Source: Microtetraspora glauca
Lineage (GTDB): Bacteria; Actinomycetota; Actinomycetes; Streptosporangiales; Streptosporangiaceae
Direction of reading: 5' to 3'
Length of the DNA: 64,000 nt
Assembly: GCA_001570385.1 (NCBI GenBank)
Contig: BBYL01000008.1
Location: 310,001 to 374,000, forward strand
In this document: positions 24,565 through 33,140 of the stretch, in pieces
How the letters are laid out: every line of letters starts with the position of its first letter
Position numbering within the stretch: the first letter of the stretch is position 1
Made by a program: the position numbers and the translations under genes
The notes under the pieces: model-generated
What the model was told of the DNA's origin: nothing
Seen by the model: the letters and a program-made list of their open reading frames with translations, nothing else
Database searches by the model: none

Positions 24565-25515
24565 GTGAACGACCTCGTGACGCCCAACATCGGAGCCGCC
24601 TACCGTCGGCGGCGCCTCGGCCACTTCCGCGACCCGTCGGCCTACACGCGCTATCGGGAGGCGTACGACAGAGCCATGGCCGACCTTCCCCGGCCCGCTC
24701 AGACGTGGGACGTGGAGACCCGCTTCGGAACGGTGCGCGTCTACCGCTTCGGGGCCGGCGACGGCGTGCCACTGCTCCTGCTGCCGGGTCGCACCGCGTC
24801 CACCCCGATGTGGTCGTCGAACCTCGCCGGTCTCGCCGCACACCGGCCCGTCTACGCGCTCGACCTGCTCGGCGAGCCCGGACTCTCGGTGCAGACACGG
24901 CCGCTCACCAGCGCAGCCGACCAGGCCGGCTGGCTCGCGGACGTCCTCGCCCGGCTCGGCCACGACCGGGTGCACCTCCTCGGCGTGTCCATCGGCGGGT
25001 GGACCGCCTTCAATCTGGCCGTGCACGCGCCAGACCGGATCGCCTCCGTGAGCCTGCTCGACCCCGCCAACCTCTTCGGCCGGATCACCTGGAAGGCCGT
25101 CGTCGTCTCGCTGGGCGCGTTCGTCCCGTTCTTCCCCGAGTCCTGGCGCCGGCGGTTGCTGGGCTGGATCTCCGGCGGCGCCGACGCCACCGGTGACCTA
25201 CCGGTCGCGAACCTGATCTCGGCCGGGATGCGCGACTTCACCACGTTCCTGCCCGTGCCGACGTATCCCACCGATGACCAGGTGGCCGGAGTCGGCCTGC
25301 CGGTGCTCGCCCTCATCGCCGGGCGCAGCATCATCCACAATCCGCGCAAGGCCGCCCGCCGCGCCCGCCGGCTGCTCTCCCGAGGCGCCGTCGAGCTGTG
25401 GCCGGACGCCTCACACGCCATCAACGGCGAGTTCCCCGACCGCGTCAACGCCCGCGTCCTCGCGTTCGTCGACGGCACCGACGCCGGTTCCGCGGACGAG
25501 GGCCTACCGCGATAG
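24565..25515 (+). CDS. Alpha/beta hydrolase
   Basis: A 316-aa alpha/beta hydrolase. The oxyanion strand is PLLLLPGRTASTPMW, the nucleophile elbow is GVSIGGW and the catalytic His is in DASHAINGEFPD. The pattern resembles carboxylesterases and lactone hydrolases of actinobacteria. The GTG at 24565 has GGAGG 7 bases before it; a longer reading from 24472 would run through the operators and is rejected. It is controlled by the divergent TetR protein, whose ligand may be a substrate of this enzyme. The 3' end overlaps the convergent HxlR gene by 12 bases. Confidence 0.85.
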   Translation: MNDLVTPNIGAAYRRRRLGHFRDPSAYTRYREAYDRAMADLPRPAQTWDVETRFGTVRVYRFGAGDGVPLLLLPGRTASTPMWSSNLAGLAAHRPVYALDLLGEPGLSVQTRPLTSAADQAGWLADVLARLGHDRVHLLGVSIGGWTAFNLAVHAPDRIASVSLLDPANLFGRITWKAVVVSLGAFVPFFPESWRRRLLGWISGGADATGDLPVANLISAGMRDFTTFLPVPTYPTDDQVAGVGLPVLALIAGRSIIHNPRKAARRARRLLSRGAVELWPDASHAINGEFPDRVNARVLAFVDGTDAGSADEGLPR

Positions 25516-25890
25516 GGACGAGCGCGGCGACGAGTCGTGCGCCCTGCGAGCTTCGAGCAACGCGGGGAGATGGTCCGCGCTCCAGGCGCGCGCGGCCGCG
25601 ATGAGGGTCAGCAGAGTGCGCCCCAGATCGGTCAGCTCGTACTCGACCCGTGGCGGATTCTCGTCGTACGCGGTGCGGGTCACCAGGCCGTCGCGCTCCA
25701 TCGCCCGCAGGGTCTGGGTCAGCACCTTCGGCGTGATCCCGCGCAACGGCCCGCGCAGCTCGTTGAAGCGCCGACGGCCGCCTTCGAGACAGAGCACGAC
25801 CATCGCGGTCCACCTGTCTCCGATCTGGATCGGCATGGCGCTGGACGGGCAGACAGGGTCGAACATCTCGGGATCCAACGGTTCGGCCAT
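25504..25890 (-). CDS. HxlR-family winged-helix regulator
   Basis: A 128-aa HxlR-type regulator. It shows the usual N-terminal CPSSAMPIQIGDRWTAMVV (Cys near residue 13-14 is common and may be redox-active), then RRFNELRGPLRGITPKVLTQ (recognition helix) and a wing with YDENPPRVEYELTDLGRTL. The ATG at 25890 is the natural start; the same frame continues far upstream but without similarity. It is divergent from the NAD(P)-binding gene at 25984 and probably controls it, as is usual for HxlR-oxidoreductase pairs. Confidence 0.9.
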   Translation of the reverse strand: MAEPLDPEMFDPVCPSSAMPIQIGDRWTAMVVLCLEGGRRRFNELRGPLRGITPKVLTQTLRAMERDGLVTRTAYDENPPRVEYELTDLGRTLLTLIAAARAWSADHLPALLEARRAHDSSPRSSLSR

Positions 25891-25926
25891 GGCCGCGAGG
25901 CTACCCCAGTATCTTTGAGGTAACCA

Positions 25927-25941
25927 GTATCCGATGGATAC
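25927..25941. promoter_or_regulatory. HxlR-type operator between divergent genes
   Basis: GTATCCGATGGATAC has perfect 6-bp arms and a 3-bp spacer. A second CAGTATC lies about 20 bp to the left as a direct repeat. The site is centred in the 93-bp gap between the HxlR gene and the NAD(P)-binding gene. Confidence 0.65.
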
Positions 25942-25983
25942 CGTCCTTTCCGGCAGCGACACACATGGCTGGATGGGAGTGAC

Positions 25984-26652
25984 ATGAGCGGCATCGTCAT
26001 CTTCGGAGCGGGCGGCCGAGCCGGACGGGCGGTCACGGCCGAGGCCGTCGAACGCGGACACCGCGTCACCGCCGTGGTGCGGAACCCGGACAAGTACCGC
26101 GACCTCACGGCGGACGGCGTTCACGTGGTGCGGGGCGACATCACGGACGCGCGGGCGATCTCCACGATCGCCCGCGGCCACGACGCCGCGGTCCACGCGG
26201 TGAGCCCGTTCTCGGGGCCGGAGCAGGGTTTCGCCGACCTCGACCCCGAGTTCTTCGTCAAGGCGGCCGACGCCCTGCTCGCCGGTCTGGCCGACGTGCG
26301 CGTGCCCCGGCTCGTCGCGATCGGCCTGTTCGCGAATCTCAAGGACGCCAGTGAGCGCCCGGTGATGGACGACCCCTCGGCCTTCCCGCCGGCGATCCGG
26401 CCGTTCGCCGTCGCGCACACCGCCGGGCTGGACCGGCTCCGGGCGGCGGACACGGCGATCGACTGGCTCATGCTCACCCCGCCCGCGCTGCTTGACGCGG
26501 CGGGCCCGAGGACCGGCGGCTACCGGATCGGAGGAGAGACCGTGCCGGAGTCGGCGTCCGCGCATCTGTCGTACGCGGACCTCGCGGTGGCGGTGATCGA
26601 CGAGATCGAGACACCACGACACCACCGCACCCGCGTGTCCGTCTTCACCTGA
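25984..26652 (+). CDS. NAD(P)-dependent epimerase/reductase-like protein
   Basis: A 222-aa atypical SDR (NAD(P)H-binding, YwnB/NmrA-like). FGAGGRAGRAVTAEAVERGH is the nucleotide-binding motif and VVRNPDKYRDL follows. The C-terminal region has DWLMLTPPALLDAAGPRTGG and SYADLAVAVIDEIE, typical of this group. It lacks a catalytic Tyr-x3-Lys. The ATG is at 25984. It is paired with the divergent HxlR regulator, a combination often induced by electrophiles or quinones (family knowledge). Confidence 0.85.
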   Translation: MSGIVIFGAGGRAGRAVTAEAVERGHRVTAVVRNPDKYRDLTADGVHVVRGDITDARAISTIARGHDAAVHAVSPFSGPEQGFADLDPEFFVKAADALLAGLADVRVPRLVAIGLFANLKDASERPVMDDPSAFPPAIRPFAVAHTAGLDRLRAADTAIDWLMLTPPALLDAAGPRTGGYRIGGETVPESASAHLSYADLAVAVIDEIETPRHHRTRVSVFT

Positions 26653-26666
26653 GCCGACGCCGGGCA

Positions 26667-26780
26667 TCGCGCGATGAACCGCGCGCGACAAGCCGGGTCC
26701 ACACGTCGCGCGATGAACCGGCACGCGATGAGCCGGGTCCACACGTCGCGCAACGAGCCGCGCACGCGACGAGCCGAATC
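26667..26780. repeat. Three degenerate tandem repeats of about 39-40 bp
   Basis: Copies begin at 26667, 26706 (TCGCGCGATGAACC in both) and 26746 (TCGCGCAACGAGCC). Each contains an inner half-repeat GCGATGARCCG and a shared AGCCGGGTCCACACG tail. The array lies in the gap between convergent genes and has no coding pattern. Confidence 0.7.
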
Positions 26781-26817
26781 CAGGCGCTCGGAGATCCCGT
26801 TCACGGGCCTGGATTCG
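26775..26817. terminator. Long inverted repeat between convergent genes
   Basis: Arms CGAATCCAGGC (26775-26785) and GCCTGGATTCG (26807-26817) pair perfectly over 11 bp with a 21-base loop. It lies between the ends of the NAD(P)-binding gene and the asparagine-synthetase-like gene and may terminate both transcripts. Confidence 0.5.
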
Positions 26818-26847
26818 ACGAACGGCATCTCGAAGGGGGTGTACGCG

Positions 26848-26872
26848 TCTCGGCCCAGAGGCCGGGCCGAGA
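26848..26872. terminator. Perfect 9-bp hairpin between convergent genes
   Basis: TCTCGGCCC (26848-26856) and GGGCCGAGA (26864-26872) flank a seven-base loop. It is followed by a partial direct repeat of GGGCCGAGACGCC. It is the second hairpin in this gap, 50 bases before the stop of the minus-strand gene. No T-tract is seen. Confidence 0.55.
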
Positions 26873-26923
26873 CGCCGGGCCGAGACGCCGGGCGAGGTGG
26901 ATTCCACCGGCGGCGGCCCGTTC

Positions 26924-28816
26924 TCACCCCGGACGGGGGATCTCCAACGGACCGAATTCAGGAGGCGAGGCGTCCGAGAACGCGTCCGTCATCATCATCG
27001 AAACCGTGTACAGATTCCAGGCCACGTCCATGCGCCGCTCGGGAAAGGCGGCGAACAATCCCGCCAGCCCGTCGTCGTCGACGATGCGTGCCAATCCGTC
27101 GCTCGCCGGTGCCTCCCGTGGAGCGGTGATGCCCGCTCGCAGCAGGCGGGCCAGTTCCTCCGAGGGGTTCAACCGCCAGTTCCAGGGTTTGCTGTCGTTC
27201 CCGTCGCGGTCCACGCGCCCACCGGAGCGGTCATGAGGGCCGTTCCCGCCGCCGGTGGCACGGTGCCCACGCACCCGCAATCGACGCCGGACACGATTCA
27301 CGAAATCGTGATCGGAACTCTCCACCTCGAAACGCCACGGCCTGCCCTCTACGGCGATGTCGCGTAGTTGTGGCGCGAAGACGTCTATCACCTTGTATAT
27401 GACGTCCTCAGAACGCCGCCACAACGGATCGATGCTCAGAGCGGTCTGGACGACCCGGTTGTCGAGGAACGGCGGAACGGGATTACTCACGCGAAGCAGC
27501 GAAGCGCGCGAGGCGGCATGCCATCGGCCGACGCGGTACATGAGGTAGATGTGGTCGAGCACCTCGGCCGGGCTTTCTCCGCAACGTTCCAGCCACGGTG
27601 CCGCCAGAGCGCGGGCGTGGTCCTTGGCCTCCTTAGTCAGCAGATCGGCGTTCCTGCCGAAGAAGCCCTCCACCCGGCGCCTGACCGCCTTCTGGGTGAG
27701 ATCTTCCTGGTTGTGGAGGAAACCGGCGCGCAGGATCTCTCCGCCGTGCCCGGACATCCGGGGCGTGGGATCGAATCGCGCCGGACCCGGCACGTTCTCG
27801 TACGCCGAAAGCATTCCCTCGCAGGCGTACAGAACGTTGTGCGTGCGGGCCAGCGGATGCTGGACGAGCATGCTCGCGCCATCGGCCGACCGTTTCGGCC
27901 GGTGGATCCGGTGGTCGACCCCCAAGGCCGCTGCGACGCGGCGGGCGAGCACCACATCGGGGTCGCCGTCGTTCCCGGCGGTCGTGGTCGTGAAGGGAAT
28001 GCCCGCGCCGTACAGCAGAGCGGCGAGAAGCCTGCTGTCGCGGCCGCCCGTGAGCGAGAGCCGTACCGGCTCGGCGGTACCGAGCAGTGGCTCGACGGCG
28101 GCGAGCAGCGCGTCGGCCAGTTCGGTGACCTGGGCGCGCATGCCGCGCTTGGACGTCGGTTTGGGACGCGCTCGCGGAAGCGGGGTCACGGTGACGGCGC
28201 GGCGGCCGTTCGCGATCCTGATCTCCGCGGCGGGTGGCAACGTGGTGACGCCGTCGAACGGAGTCTCATCGGACATGAAATAGCCCACCCGCACCATCGA
28301 CTGCAGAGCCGGCACATCCCAGACGATCTCGGGCCGCGCCGATCCGCCCCGGGCGGCCCCCGCCACCAGGTGGACCAGCAACGCGCGATTACCGATGACG
28401 TGCACGTCCGGAGTCTCCGCGTAGTAAAACGGGCACGCTCCCGTGCTGCCCGTAGCGGCGGCCAGATCGTCATCGCAGGCACGAAGAACCGAGAAACAGC
28501 CACCAGTACGGTTCACGACCTCGCCCAGGCGGGGGGCGGCGAGCAGCTGATCAGCGTCCGCCGGTCTGCTGAGATGCCCGGTGATGCCCGCGACCCGGCC
28601 GTTGCCTCGCACCATCAGTGGCAGTCCGTGCTCATCAGGCTCGTTCGACCAGGAGAGCAGGGAAATGTCGCCATGGCTGGAACGCCATTCCTGTGCGACG
28701 ACGGTCGCGACGGGCACCGGAAAGGCTCGCGCCATGCCCTCGCGAGCCGCGGTGAGCGCCACGGGTGACACCGGGGTATTCGCGCGCTTGGCCGCGACGC
28801 CTAGATGAACGCGCAA
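26924..28816 (-). CDS. Asparagine-synthetase-like protein without a glutaminase nucleophile
   Basis: A protein of about 630 aa related to AsnB and the beta-lactam synthetase / lasso cyclase group. The ATP-pyrophosphatase motif is SLTGGRDSRLLAALL (a variant of SGGxDS), followed by MSGHGGEILRAG and the C-terminal helical segment PVPPFLDNRVVQTALSIDPL. The N-terminal domain has the Ntn-like layout with FDGVTTLPPAAEIRI, but there is no Cys at position 2, so it cannot act as a glutaminase. The TTG at 28816, behind GAGGG, gives an N-terminus LRVHLGVAAKRANT; the open frame extends to 28933. No RiPP precursor was identified beside it. Confidence 0.75.
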   Translation of the reverse strand: MRVHLGVAAKRANTPVSPVALTAAREGMARAFPVPVATVVAQEWRSSHGDISLLSWSNEPDEHGLPLMVRGNGRVAGITGHLSRPADADQLLAAPRLGEVVNRTGGCFSVLRACDDDLAAATGSTGACPFYYAETPDVHVIGNRALLVHLVAGAARGGSARPEIVWDVPALQSMVRVGYFMSDETPFDGVTTLPPAAEIRIANGRRAVTVTPLPRARPKPTSKRGMRAQVTELADALLAAVEPLLGTAEPVRLSLTGGRDSRLLAALLYGAGIPFTTTTAGNDGDPDVVLARRVAAALGVDHRIHRPKRSADGASMLVQHPLARTHNVLYACEGMLSAYENVPGPARFDPTPRMSGHGGEILRAGFLHNQEDLTQKAVRRRVEGFFGRNADLLTKEAKDHARALAAPWLERCGESPAEVLDHIYLMYRVGRWHAASRASLLRVSNPVPPFLDNRVVQTALSIDPLWRRSEDVIYKVIDVFAPQLRDIAVEGRPWRFEVESSDHDFVNRVRRRLRVRGHRATGGGNGPHDRSGGRVDRDGNDSKPWNWRLNPSEELARLLRAGITAPREAPASDGLARIVDDDGLAGLFAAFPERRMDVAWNLYTVSMMMTDAFSDASPPEFGPLEIPRPG

Positions 28817-29162
28817 GGTATTTCCCTCGGCAGGTGACAGATCGGCGAGGCGCCGTCCCCTCGCAGCCGAGGGAACGCCCGGCACGGCCCACAGTGACCG
28901 AAGAGGCCGGCCGCTGCTCCCGCCCTCTCCCAATAAATCTTGGATTCCATACCCTTGAGAGACACGAATCGTCAGAAAAGTTGCCGGGCCGCGTCAGATG
29001 CGGCATGCGGTCCCGACAACTTCCGCGACCGACGGCGGCGAGCACCCCGGACTTATCCACCTATAGATGGATCAACAGACTGGCGCGCGCCGCCGAGAGG
29101 TCCCAGACTGACCTTGTCACGCACGGCGGCAACCGGCTGTCACGTACGGCGGCGGAGGCGGG
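28817..29162. other. 346-bp intergenic region with a palindromic operator
   Basis: It separates the asparagine-synthetase-like gene (minus) from the acyltransferase gene (plus). A near-perfect 18-bp palindrome is at 29055-29072. Two short open frames exist (minus strand 28801-28950, plus strand 29003-29166), but neither has a good ribosome binding site or recognisable product. Confidence 0.5.
29055..29072. promoter_or_regulatory. 18-bp palindrome upstream of the acyltransferase gene
   Basis: ATCCACCTATAGATGGAT pairs at all but one symmetric position. Its length and ATCCAC...TGGAT arms match the two palindromes in front of the ABC/two-component modules (34407-34424 and 43772-43789). It lies about 90 bases upstream of the acyltransferase ATG. 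Confidence 0.6.
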
Positions 29163-30416
29163 ATGACGGCGTCGCACATCGATCCACCCGTTACGGCGGG
29201 ACCACAGCGCCGGCCGGAACTGGACGCGATCCGCGCGCTGGTGGTGGTCGGGCTGATCTTCTTCCACTCGGCGCTGGTCTTCGACACGCATGACGACTAC
29301 TACGTGAAGAACGCCGAGACCACCGACGCGACCATGATCGGCGCGGGTCTGGCCGTCGTGTGGGCGATGCCGACGCTCTTCCTCATCGCCGGACTCGGGT
29401 CATGGCACTCACTCCGTCGCCGCGGTGCCGCCGGTTTCGCCGCGGAGCGGCTGCTGCGGCTCGGCGTTCCCCTGGTCGTCGCGACGCTGACGATCCTCCC
29501 GGTGCCGCAGTGGCTCCGGCTGCGGTCGGACCCCGCCTACCACGAGTCGTACCTGCGATTCCTGCCGCGGTTCTTCGACGTACGCCTGGACCTGTCGGAG
29601 TTCCCCTTCATCGTGCGGGGCGAGTACTTCGAGTCCGGACACCTGTGGTTCGTGGTGATGCTGCTCGCGTACGCGCTCCTGCTGGCGCCGCTGGCGCGCT
29701 GGCTGCCCCGCGACCGCGGTCGCCGGATCCGCGAGCGTCTGGCCGCGGCGACGCGCCCGCGTGGCGCCGTGCTGCTGCTCCCGGCCGTCCCGATCGCGCT
29801 GATCACCGCCCTGATGGGCATGGAGGAGCCGTTCGCCGGTTGGAGCCGCTGGGCCTACCTGCTGTTCTTCCTGTACGGGTTCGTACTCGCCTCAGACGAA
29901 CGCTTCCGGACGGCGATGCGCCGCGACGCGGTCCCGGCCCTCGTGTCCGCCGTGGCCCTGCTGGCGATCGGCATGCCGGGCTTCCTGATCGCGGGCGACG
30001 CCCCCGGCGCGAACCCCTTCACGGACATGACCGCGCTCGCGATCGGCGTCCGCGTCCTGTACGGCGCCGCGGGATGGTGCTGCCTCGTCGCGATTCTGGG
30101 CCTTCTCGACCGCCGCCGGTCCGCCCGGATCCCGGCGGATCCCGGGCCGCGTGCGGGGGCGGCTCCCGGGCCGGGCCCACGGGCCGGCGTGGGGAAACGG
30201 CTCTACGCCTACCTGGCCGCCGCCGTCCTGCCGCTGTACATCCTTCACCAGCCGATCGTCGTCGCGGTCGCGTACGGCGTGGTCCGCTGGGACGCCCCGA
30301 TGCTGGTCAAGTACGTCGCGATCGTCGCTGTCTCGCTCACCCTGTCCGTCGCCGCGTACGACCTGCTGGTGCGCCGGACCCGGCTGACCCGGTCCCTGTT
30401 CGGCATGCGCGGATGA
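29163..30416 (+). CDS. Membrane acyltransferase (acyltransferase family 3)
   Basis: A 417-aa integral membrane protein with about ten helices of the acyltransferase-3 (OafA/NodX-like) family, which acylates sugars or other acceptors at the membrane. The first helix region RPELDAIRALVVVGLIFFHS carries the conserved His, and the final block LYILHQPIVVAVAYGVV is also typical. A Pro/Gly/Ala-rich loop of about 25 residues sits before the last two helices. The ATG is at 29163. The substrate is unknown. Confidence 0.85.
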   Translation: MTASHIDPPVTAGPQRRPELDAIRALVVVGLIFFHSALVFDTHDDYYVKNAETTDATMIGAGLAVVWAMPTLFLIAGLGSWHSLRRRGAAGFAAERLLRLGVPLVVATLTILPVPQWLRLRSDPAYHESYLRFLPRFFDVRLDLSEFPFIVRGEYFESGHLWFVVMLLAYALLLAPLARWLPRDRGRRIRERLAAATRPRGAVLLLPAVPIALITALMGMEEPFAGWSRWAYLLFFLYGFVLASDERFRTAMRRDAVPALVSAVALLAIGMPGFLIAGDAPGANPFTDMTALAIGVRVLYGAAGWCCLVAILGLLDRRRSARIPADPGPRAGAAPGPGPRAGVGKRLYAYLAAAVLPLYILHQPIVVAVAYGVVRWDAPMLVKYVAIVAVSLTLSVAAYDLLVRRTRLTRSLFGMRG

Positions 30417-30447
30417 CCCGCTCGCCCGCGCCCGCAGGCAGGTTACG

Positions 30448-31221
30448 TCAGACAGCCTGAGATGTGTGACGGCTCTTCAGCCGGGCGAGCACGGACTCGG
30501 CCGGCCTGCCGAGCACCCGCTCCAGGTCGCCGCTCTGGTATTCCAGGTCACCCGCGCGCACCTGGGCGTTGAGCCAGCTCATGGCCCCAGGCCCGGCGTC
30601 GGGCACCTCGCGGTAGGCCACGCCGAGCGCGTCAGCCACCTCCGGACAGCTCCACAGCGGGCCGGTGAAGTCATAGGCCCGGCCGAGGTGCCCCTCACCC
30701 GTCAGCACGTTCGCCGCGGCCTCGGCCAGGTCGGACCGGAACGCGGTGTTCAGCCCGCGCCCGCCGGTGCTGCTGGTCAGCTCTCCCTCGGATACCTGCG
30801 GAACGAACGCCTCGCTGTAGTAGGGATGGCGCAGCATCGTGTACGGCAGGCCGCTGTCGCGTATGGCCTTCTCGGTGGCGTGATGTGCCTCGGTGACTCC
30901 CGTGGCGGTGGTGCCGGCGCCCAGAAAGCTGGTGTAGGCGATGGCGCCGACGCCGACATCACCGGCAGCCGCGACAGCGGCCAGATGCTGGCTGATCCTG
31001 CGAGCCGGATCGAATTCCGGGGAGGAGATCAGCAGGAGCCGGGTGGCCCCCTCGAAAGCCGCACGAAGAGATGCCGGGTCGTCGTAGTCGCCTCGCCGTA
31101 CCTGGACGCTCTGCGGGGCTCGTGCGGGGTCGCGTACGACGGCCACCACGTCGGTGCGGGTGGACAACCGGTCGATGACCAGGCGTCCGAGCGCACCGGA
31201 CGCGGCCGAGATCATGATCAT
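30448..31221 (-). CDS. NmrA-like NAD(P)-binding protein
   Basis: A 257-aa atypical SDR of the QOR2/NmrA type: SAASGALGRLVIDRL binds the dinucleotide, then VVAVVRDPARAPQS, and AYTSFLGAGTTATGVTEAHH is typical of the quinone-oxidoreductase-2 branch. LPYTMLRHPYYSEAFVPQ follows. Two in-frame ATGs lie at 31221 and 31215; AGGAG is 5 bases before the first. It is one of three proteins of this superfamily in the window. A role in quinone reduction or redox sensing is inferred from the family. Confidence 0.85.
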   Translation of the reverse strand: MIMISAASGALGRLVIDRLSTRTDVVAVVRDPARAPQSVQVRRGDYDDPASLRAAFEGATRLLLISSPEFDPARRISQHLAAVAAAGDVGVGAIAYTSFLGAGTTATGVTEAHHATEKAIRDSGLPYTMLRHPYYSEAFVPQVSEGELTSSTGGRGLNTAFRSDLAEAAANVLTGEGHLGRAYDFTGPLWSCPEVADALGVAYREVPDAGPGAMSWLNAQVRAGDLEYQSGDLERVLGRPAESVLARLKSRHTSQAV

Positions 31222-31314
31222 GGGGGCTCCTCAATGAAGATCGCCCCAGTCAATTCCTCGCACGCCGTCCGCCGCCACTCATTTATCAGCCATGAGCGGC
31301 GGCGGGGGGCGGGT

Positions 31315-31905
31315 TCAGCTCCGGCCCGCCTCCTGCGCCACACGCTCCAGCCGGTTCCGGTAGTCCTCCCACCAGGTCCGGTCGCCTGGCGCCATGAACG
31401 CGTTGCCGTCCTGCAGCCCGACCACCGCGTCGATCGACTCCCGGACGATGTCGGCGTGCCCGGCATGACGGTGGCATTCGGCGATCACGTGCACCAGCAC
31501 CCGATGCAGCGTGGTCGCGCCACGCTCGGCCGGCCACCACGGCAGGTGGCCGACGGCGTCCAGTCCCAGCGCGTCGATTGTGCCGTCCGAGTGCGCGCAC
31601 GCCCGCCGGTACGTCTCGACGATGTACGCGCGGGACTCCTCGGCGGTGGCCCACAGGTCCTCGTTGGGTTCCGCGTCCTGCCGGAACCACGACGGCGGAT
31701 CGACGAAGGGGCGGTCGAACGCGTAGCTGAAGTACAACAGTTCGACGGTGGTCAGGTGCTTGACCAACCCCAGCAGATTGGTGCCGGTCGGCGTCATCGG
31801 GCGGCGGATGTCGTACTCCGAGAGCCCCTCCAGCTTCCACAGCAGGGCGTCGCGGGCATCCTGAAGGTAGTGGTGAAGATCCGCTTTCGGATCCGTCTCG
31901 GTCAT
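31315..31905 (-). CDS. DinB/DUF664-family protein
   Basis: A 196-aa DinB-fold protein of the DUF664 type. Typical segments are LEGLSEYDIRRPMTPTGTNL and GLVKHLTTVELLYFSYAFDR, and the C-terminal ECHRHAGHADIVRESIDAVV provides the His residues that bind metal in the family. The ATG at 31905 is preceded by GGAGA; an in-frame ATG at 31932 would add nine residues. The family includes thiol-dependent transferases that use mycothiol or bacillithiol. It is divergent from the sigma factor gene. Confidence 0.82.
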   Translation of the reverse strand: MTETDPKADLHHYLQDARDALLWKLEGLSEYDIRRPMTPTGTNLLGLVKHLTTVELLYFSYAFDRPFVDPPSWFRQDAEPNEDLWATAEESRAYIVETYRRACAHSDGTIDALGLDAVGHLPWWPAERGATTLHRVLVHVIAECHRHAGHADIVRESIDAVVGLQDGNAFMAPGDRTWWEDYRNRLERVAQEAGRS

Positions 31906-31938
31906 GCTGCTCTGTCTCCTGTCATCGGTCATGCCCCG

Positions 31939-31956
31939 CTCTCGCGTCCGCGAGAG
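31939..31956. promoter_or_regulatory. 18-bp inverted repeat upstream of the DinB gene
   Basis: CTCTCGCG and CGCGAGAG are perfect 8-bp arms around a TC spacer. It lies 34 bases before the DinB start and about 130 bases before the sigma factor start, so it may act on either gene. Confidence 0.5.
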
Positions 31957-32084
31957 TCGTCGGCCCCACGGGTGAACCATGCGGGCCCGGCACGGCGTCC
32001 GGTCGACGTCATGGGCGTCCTTCTCGTGGGGCGGTAACGGCCGGTCGAAGGGGAGACTCCCGCCGTGGGGCAGAATCGTCGCTC

Positions 32085-33140
32085 GTGAGCGACGTTTCTT
32101 CCGCACGGTCCGTGAACACCGCGGCGGAGGGCGCCGAGGATCCCGATCTGGCGCTGGCGCGTGGCGGGGACGGTGGCGCGTTCACCCGTCTCGTGGAGCC
32201 GCTGCGCCGGGAACTGCACGCCCACTGCTACCGGATGCTCGGTTCGGCTCATGACGCCGACGACGCCCTGCAGGACGCCCTGCTGCGGGCGTGGCGGGGG
32301 CTCGCGCGCTTCGAGGGCCGCGGCTCGCTGCGCTCGTGGCTCTACACCGTGGCCACCCGTACCTGCCTGGACAGCGTCGAAGCCCGCGGCAGGCGGGCAC
32401 TGCCGGTCGACCTCGGCCCGTCCAGCGACCGCGCCGTGGTCGGCGACGCGCCGCTCGTCGACGTCGCCTGGCTGGGCCCCTACGCCGACGCCGGTCTCGG
32501 CGACGGCCCGCTCGCCCCCGACGCGCGCTACGAGCAGCGCGAGGCCGTCGAGCTCGCCTTCGTCGCCGCCCTGCACCACCTACCGGGCAACCAGCGGGCG
32601 GCGCTGCTGCTCTTCGAGGTCCTCGGCTTCTCCGCCGCCGAGATCGCCACCATGATGGACACCTCGACCACGTCGGTGAACTCCGCCCTGGCGCGAGCTC
32701 GCAGGATCGTCGCGGAGAAGGTTCCCTCCCGCACCCAGCAGCGGACGCTGCGGGAGGTGGGCGACACCCGCGTGCGGGAGATCGTCGCCGGGTTCTCCAC
32801 CGCGCTCGAACGCGGCGACGCCGACGCCATGGTCGCACTGCTGACCGAGGACGTCACCTGGTCGATGCCGCCGCTGGCGTCCTGGTACCACGGCCTGGAG
32901 GCCGTCGCCGACTTCGCCATGCGAGTCCCGCTGACGGGATGCGGCTCCTGGCGGCACCTCCCGACCAGCGCGAACGGCCAGCCCGCCGTGAGCTGCTACC
33001 TCTGGAACGACGACGCGGGCGCGTACCTCGCCTGGTCGATCAACGTGCTGACCCTGCGCGGCGAGCGCATCGCCGAGATCACCTCGTTCCTCGGCCCCGA
33101 CCACTTCACGCCCTTCGGGCTGCCTGCCTCGCTCCCCTGA
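32085..33140 (+). CDS. ECF sigma factor, SigG type with SnoaL-like C-terminal domain
   Basis: A 351-aa extracytoplasmic-function sigma factor. Region 2 is ELHAHCYRMLGSAHDADDAL with RFEGRGSLRSWLYTVATRTC; region 4 is HHLPGNQRAALLLFEVLGFS with TTSVNSALARARR. The last 130 residues form an NTF2/SnoaL-like domain (VAGFSTALERGDADAMVALL, then MPPLASWYHG), which in related sigma factors modulates activity in place of an anti-sigma factor; none is encoded beside it. The GTG at 32085 lies inside a 16-bp palindrome GTCGCTCGTGAGCGAC (32078-32093) that could hide the start in mRNA structure. Confidence 0.88.
   Translation: MSDVSSARSVNTAAEGAEDPDLALARGGDGGAFTRLVEPLRRELHAHCYRMLGSAHDADDALQDALLRAWRGLARFEGRGSLRSWLYTVATRTCLDSVEARGRRALPVDLGPSSDRAVVGDAPLVDVAWLGPYADAGLGDGPLAPDARYEQREAVELAFVAALHHLPGNQRAALLLFEVLGFSAAEIATMMDTSTTSVNSALARARRIVAEKVPSRTQQRTLREVGDTRVREIVAGFSTALERGDADAMVALLTEDVTWSMPPLASWYHGLEAVADFAMRVPLTGCGSWRHLPTSANGQPAVSCYLWNDDAGAYLAWSINVLTLRGERIAEITSFLGPDHFTPFGLPASLP

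Noticed and set aside
23464..25026. A 520-codon minus-strand reading spanning the TetR gene and the hydrolase region.
   Set aside because: It is Arg/Gly/Ala-rich with no domain, and crosses two well-supported divergent genes and their operators.
28801..28950. A 49-codon minus-strand reading just before the asparagine-synthetase-like gene, considered as a lasso-type precursor.
   Set aside because: It overlaps the enzyme start in another frame, lacks a ribosome binding site and has no leader motif or plausible core.
29003..29166. A plus-strand reading whose TGA overlaps the acyltransferase ATG.
   Set aside because: It runs through the palindromic operator, has no ribosome binding site and shows low-complexity Arg/Thr content.
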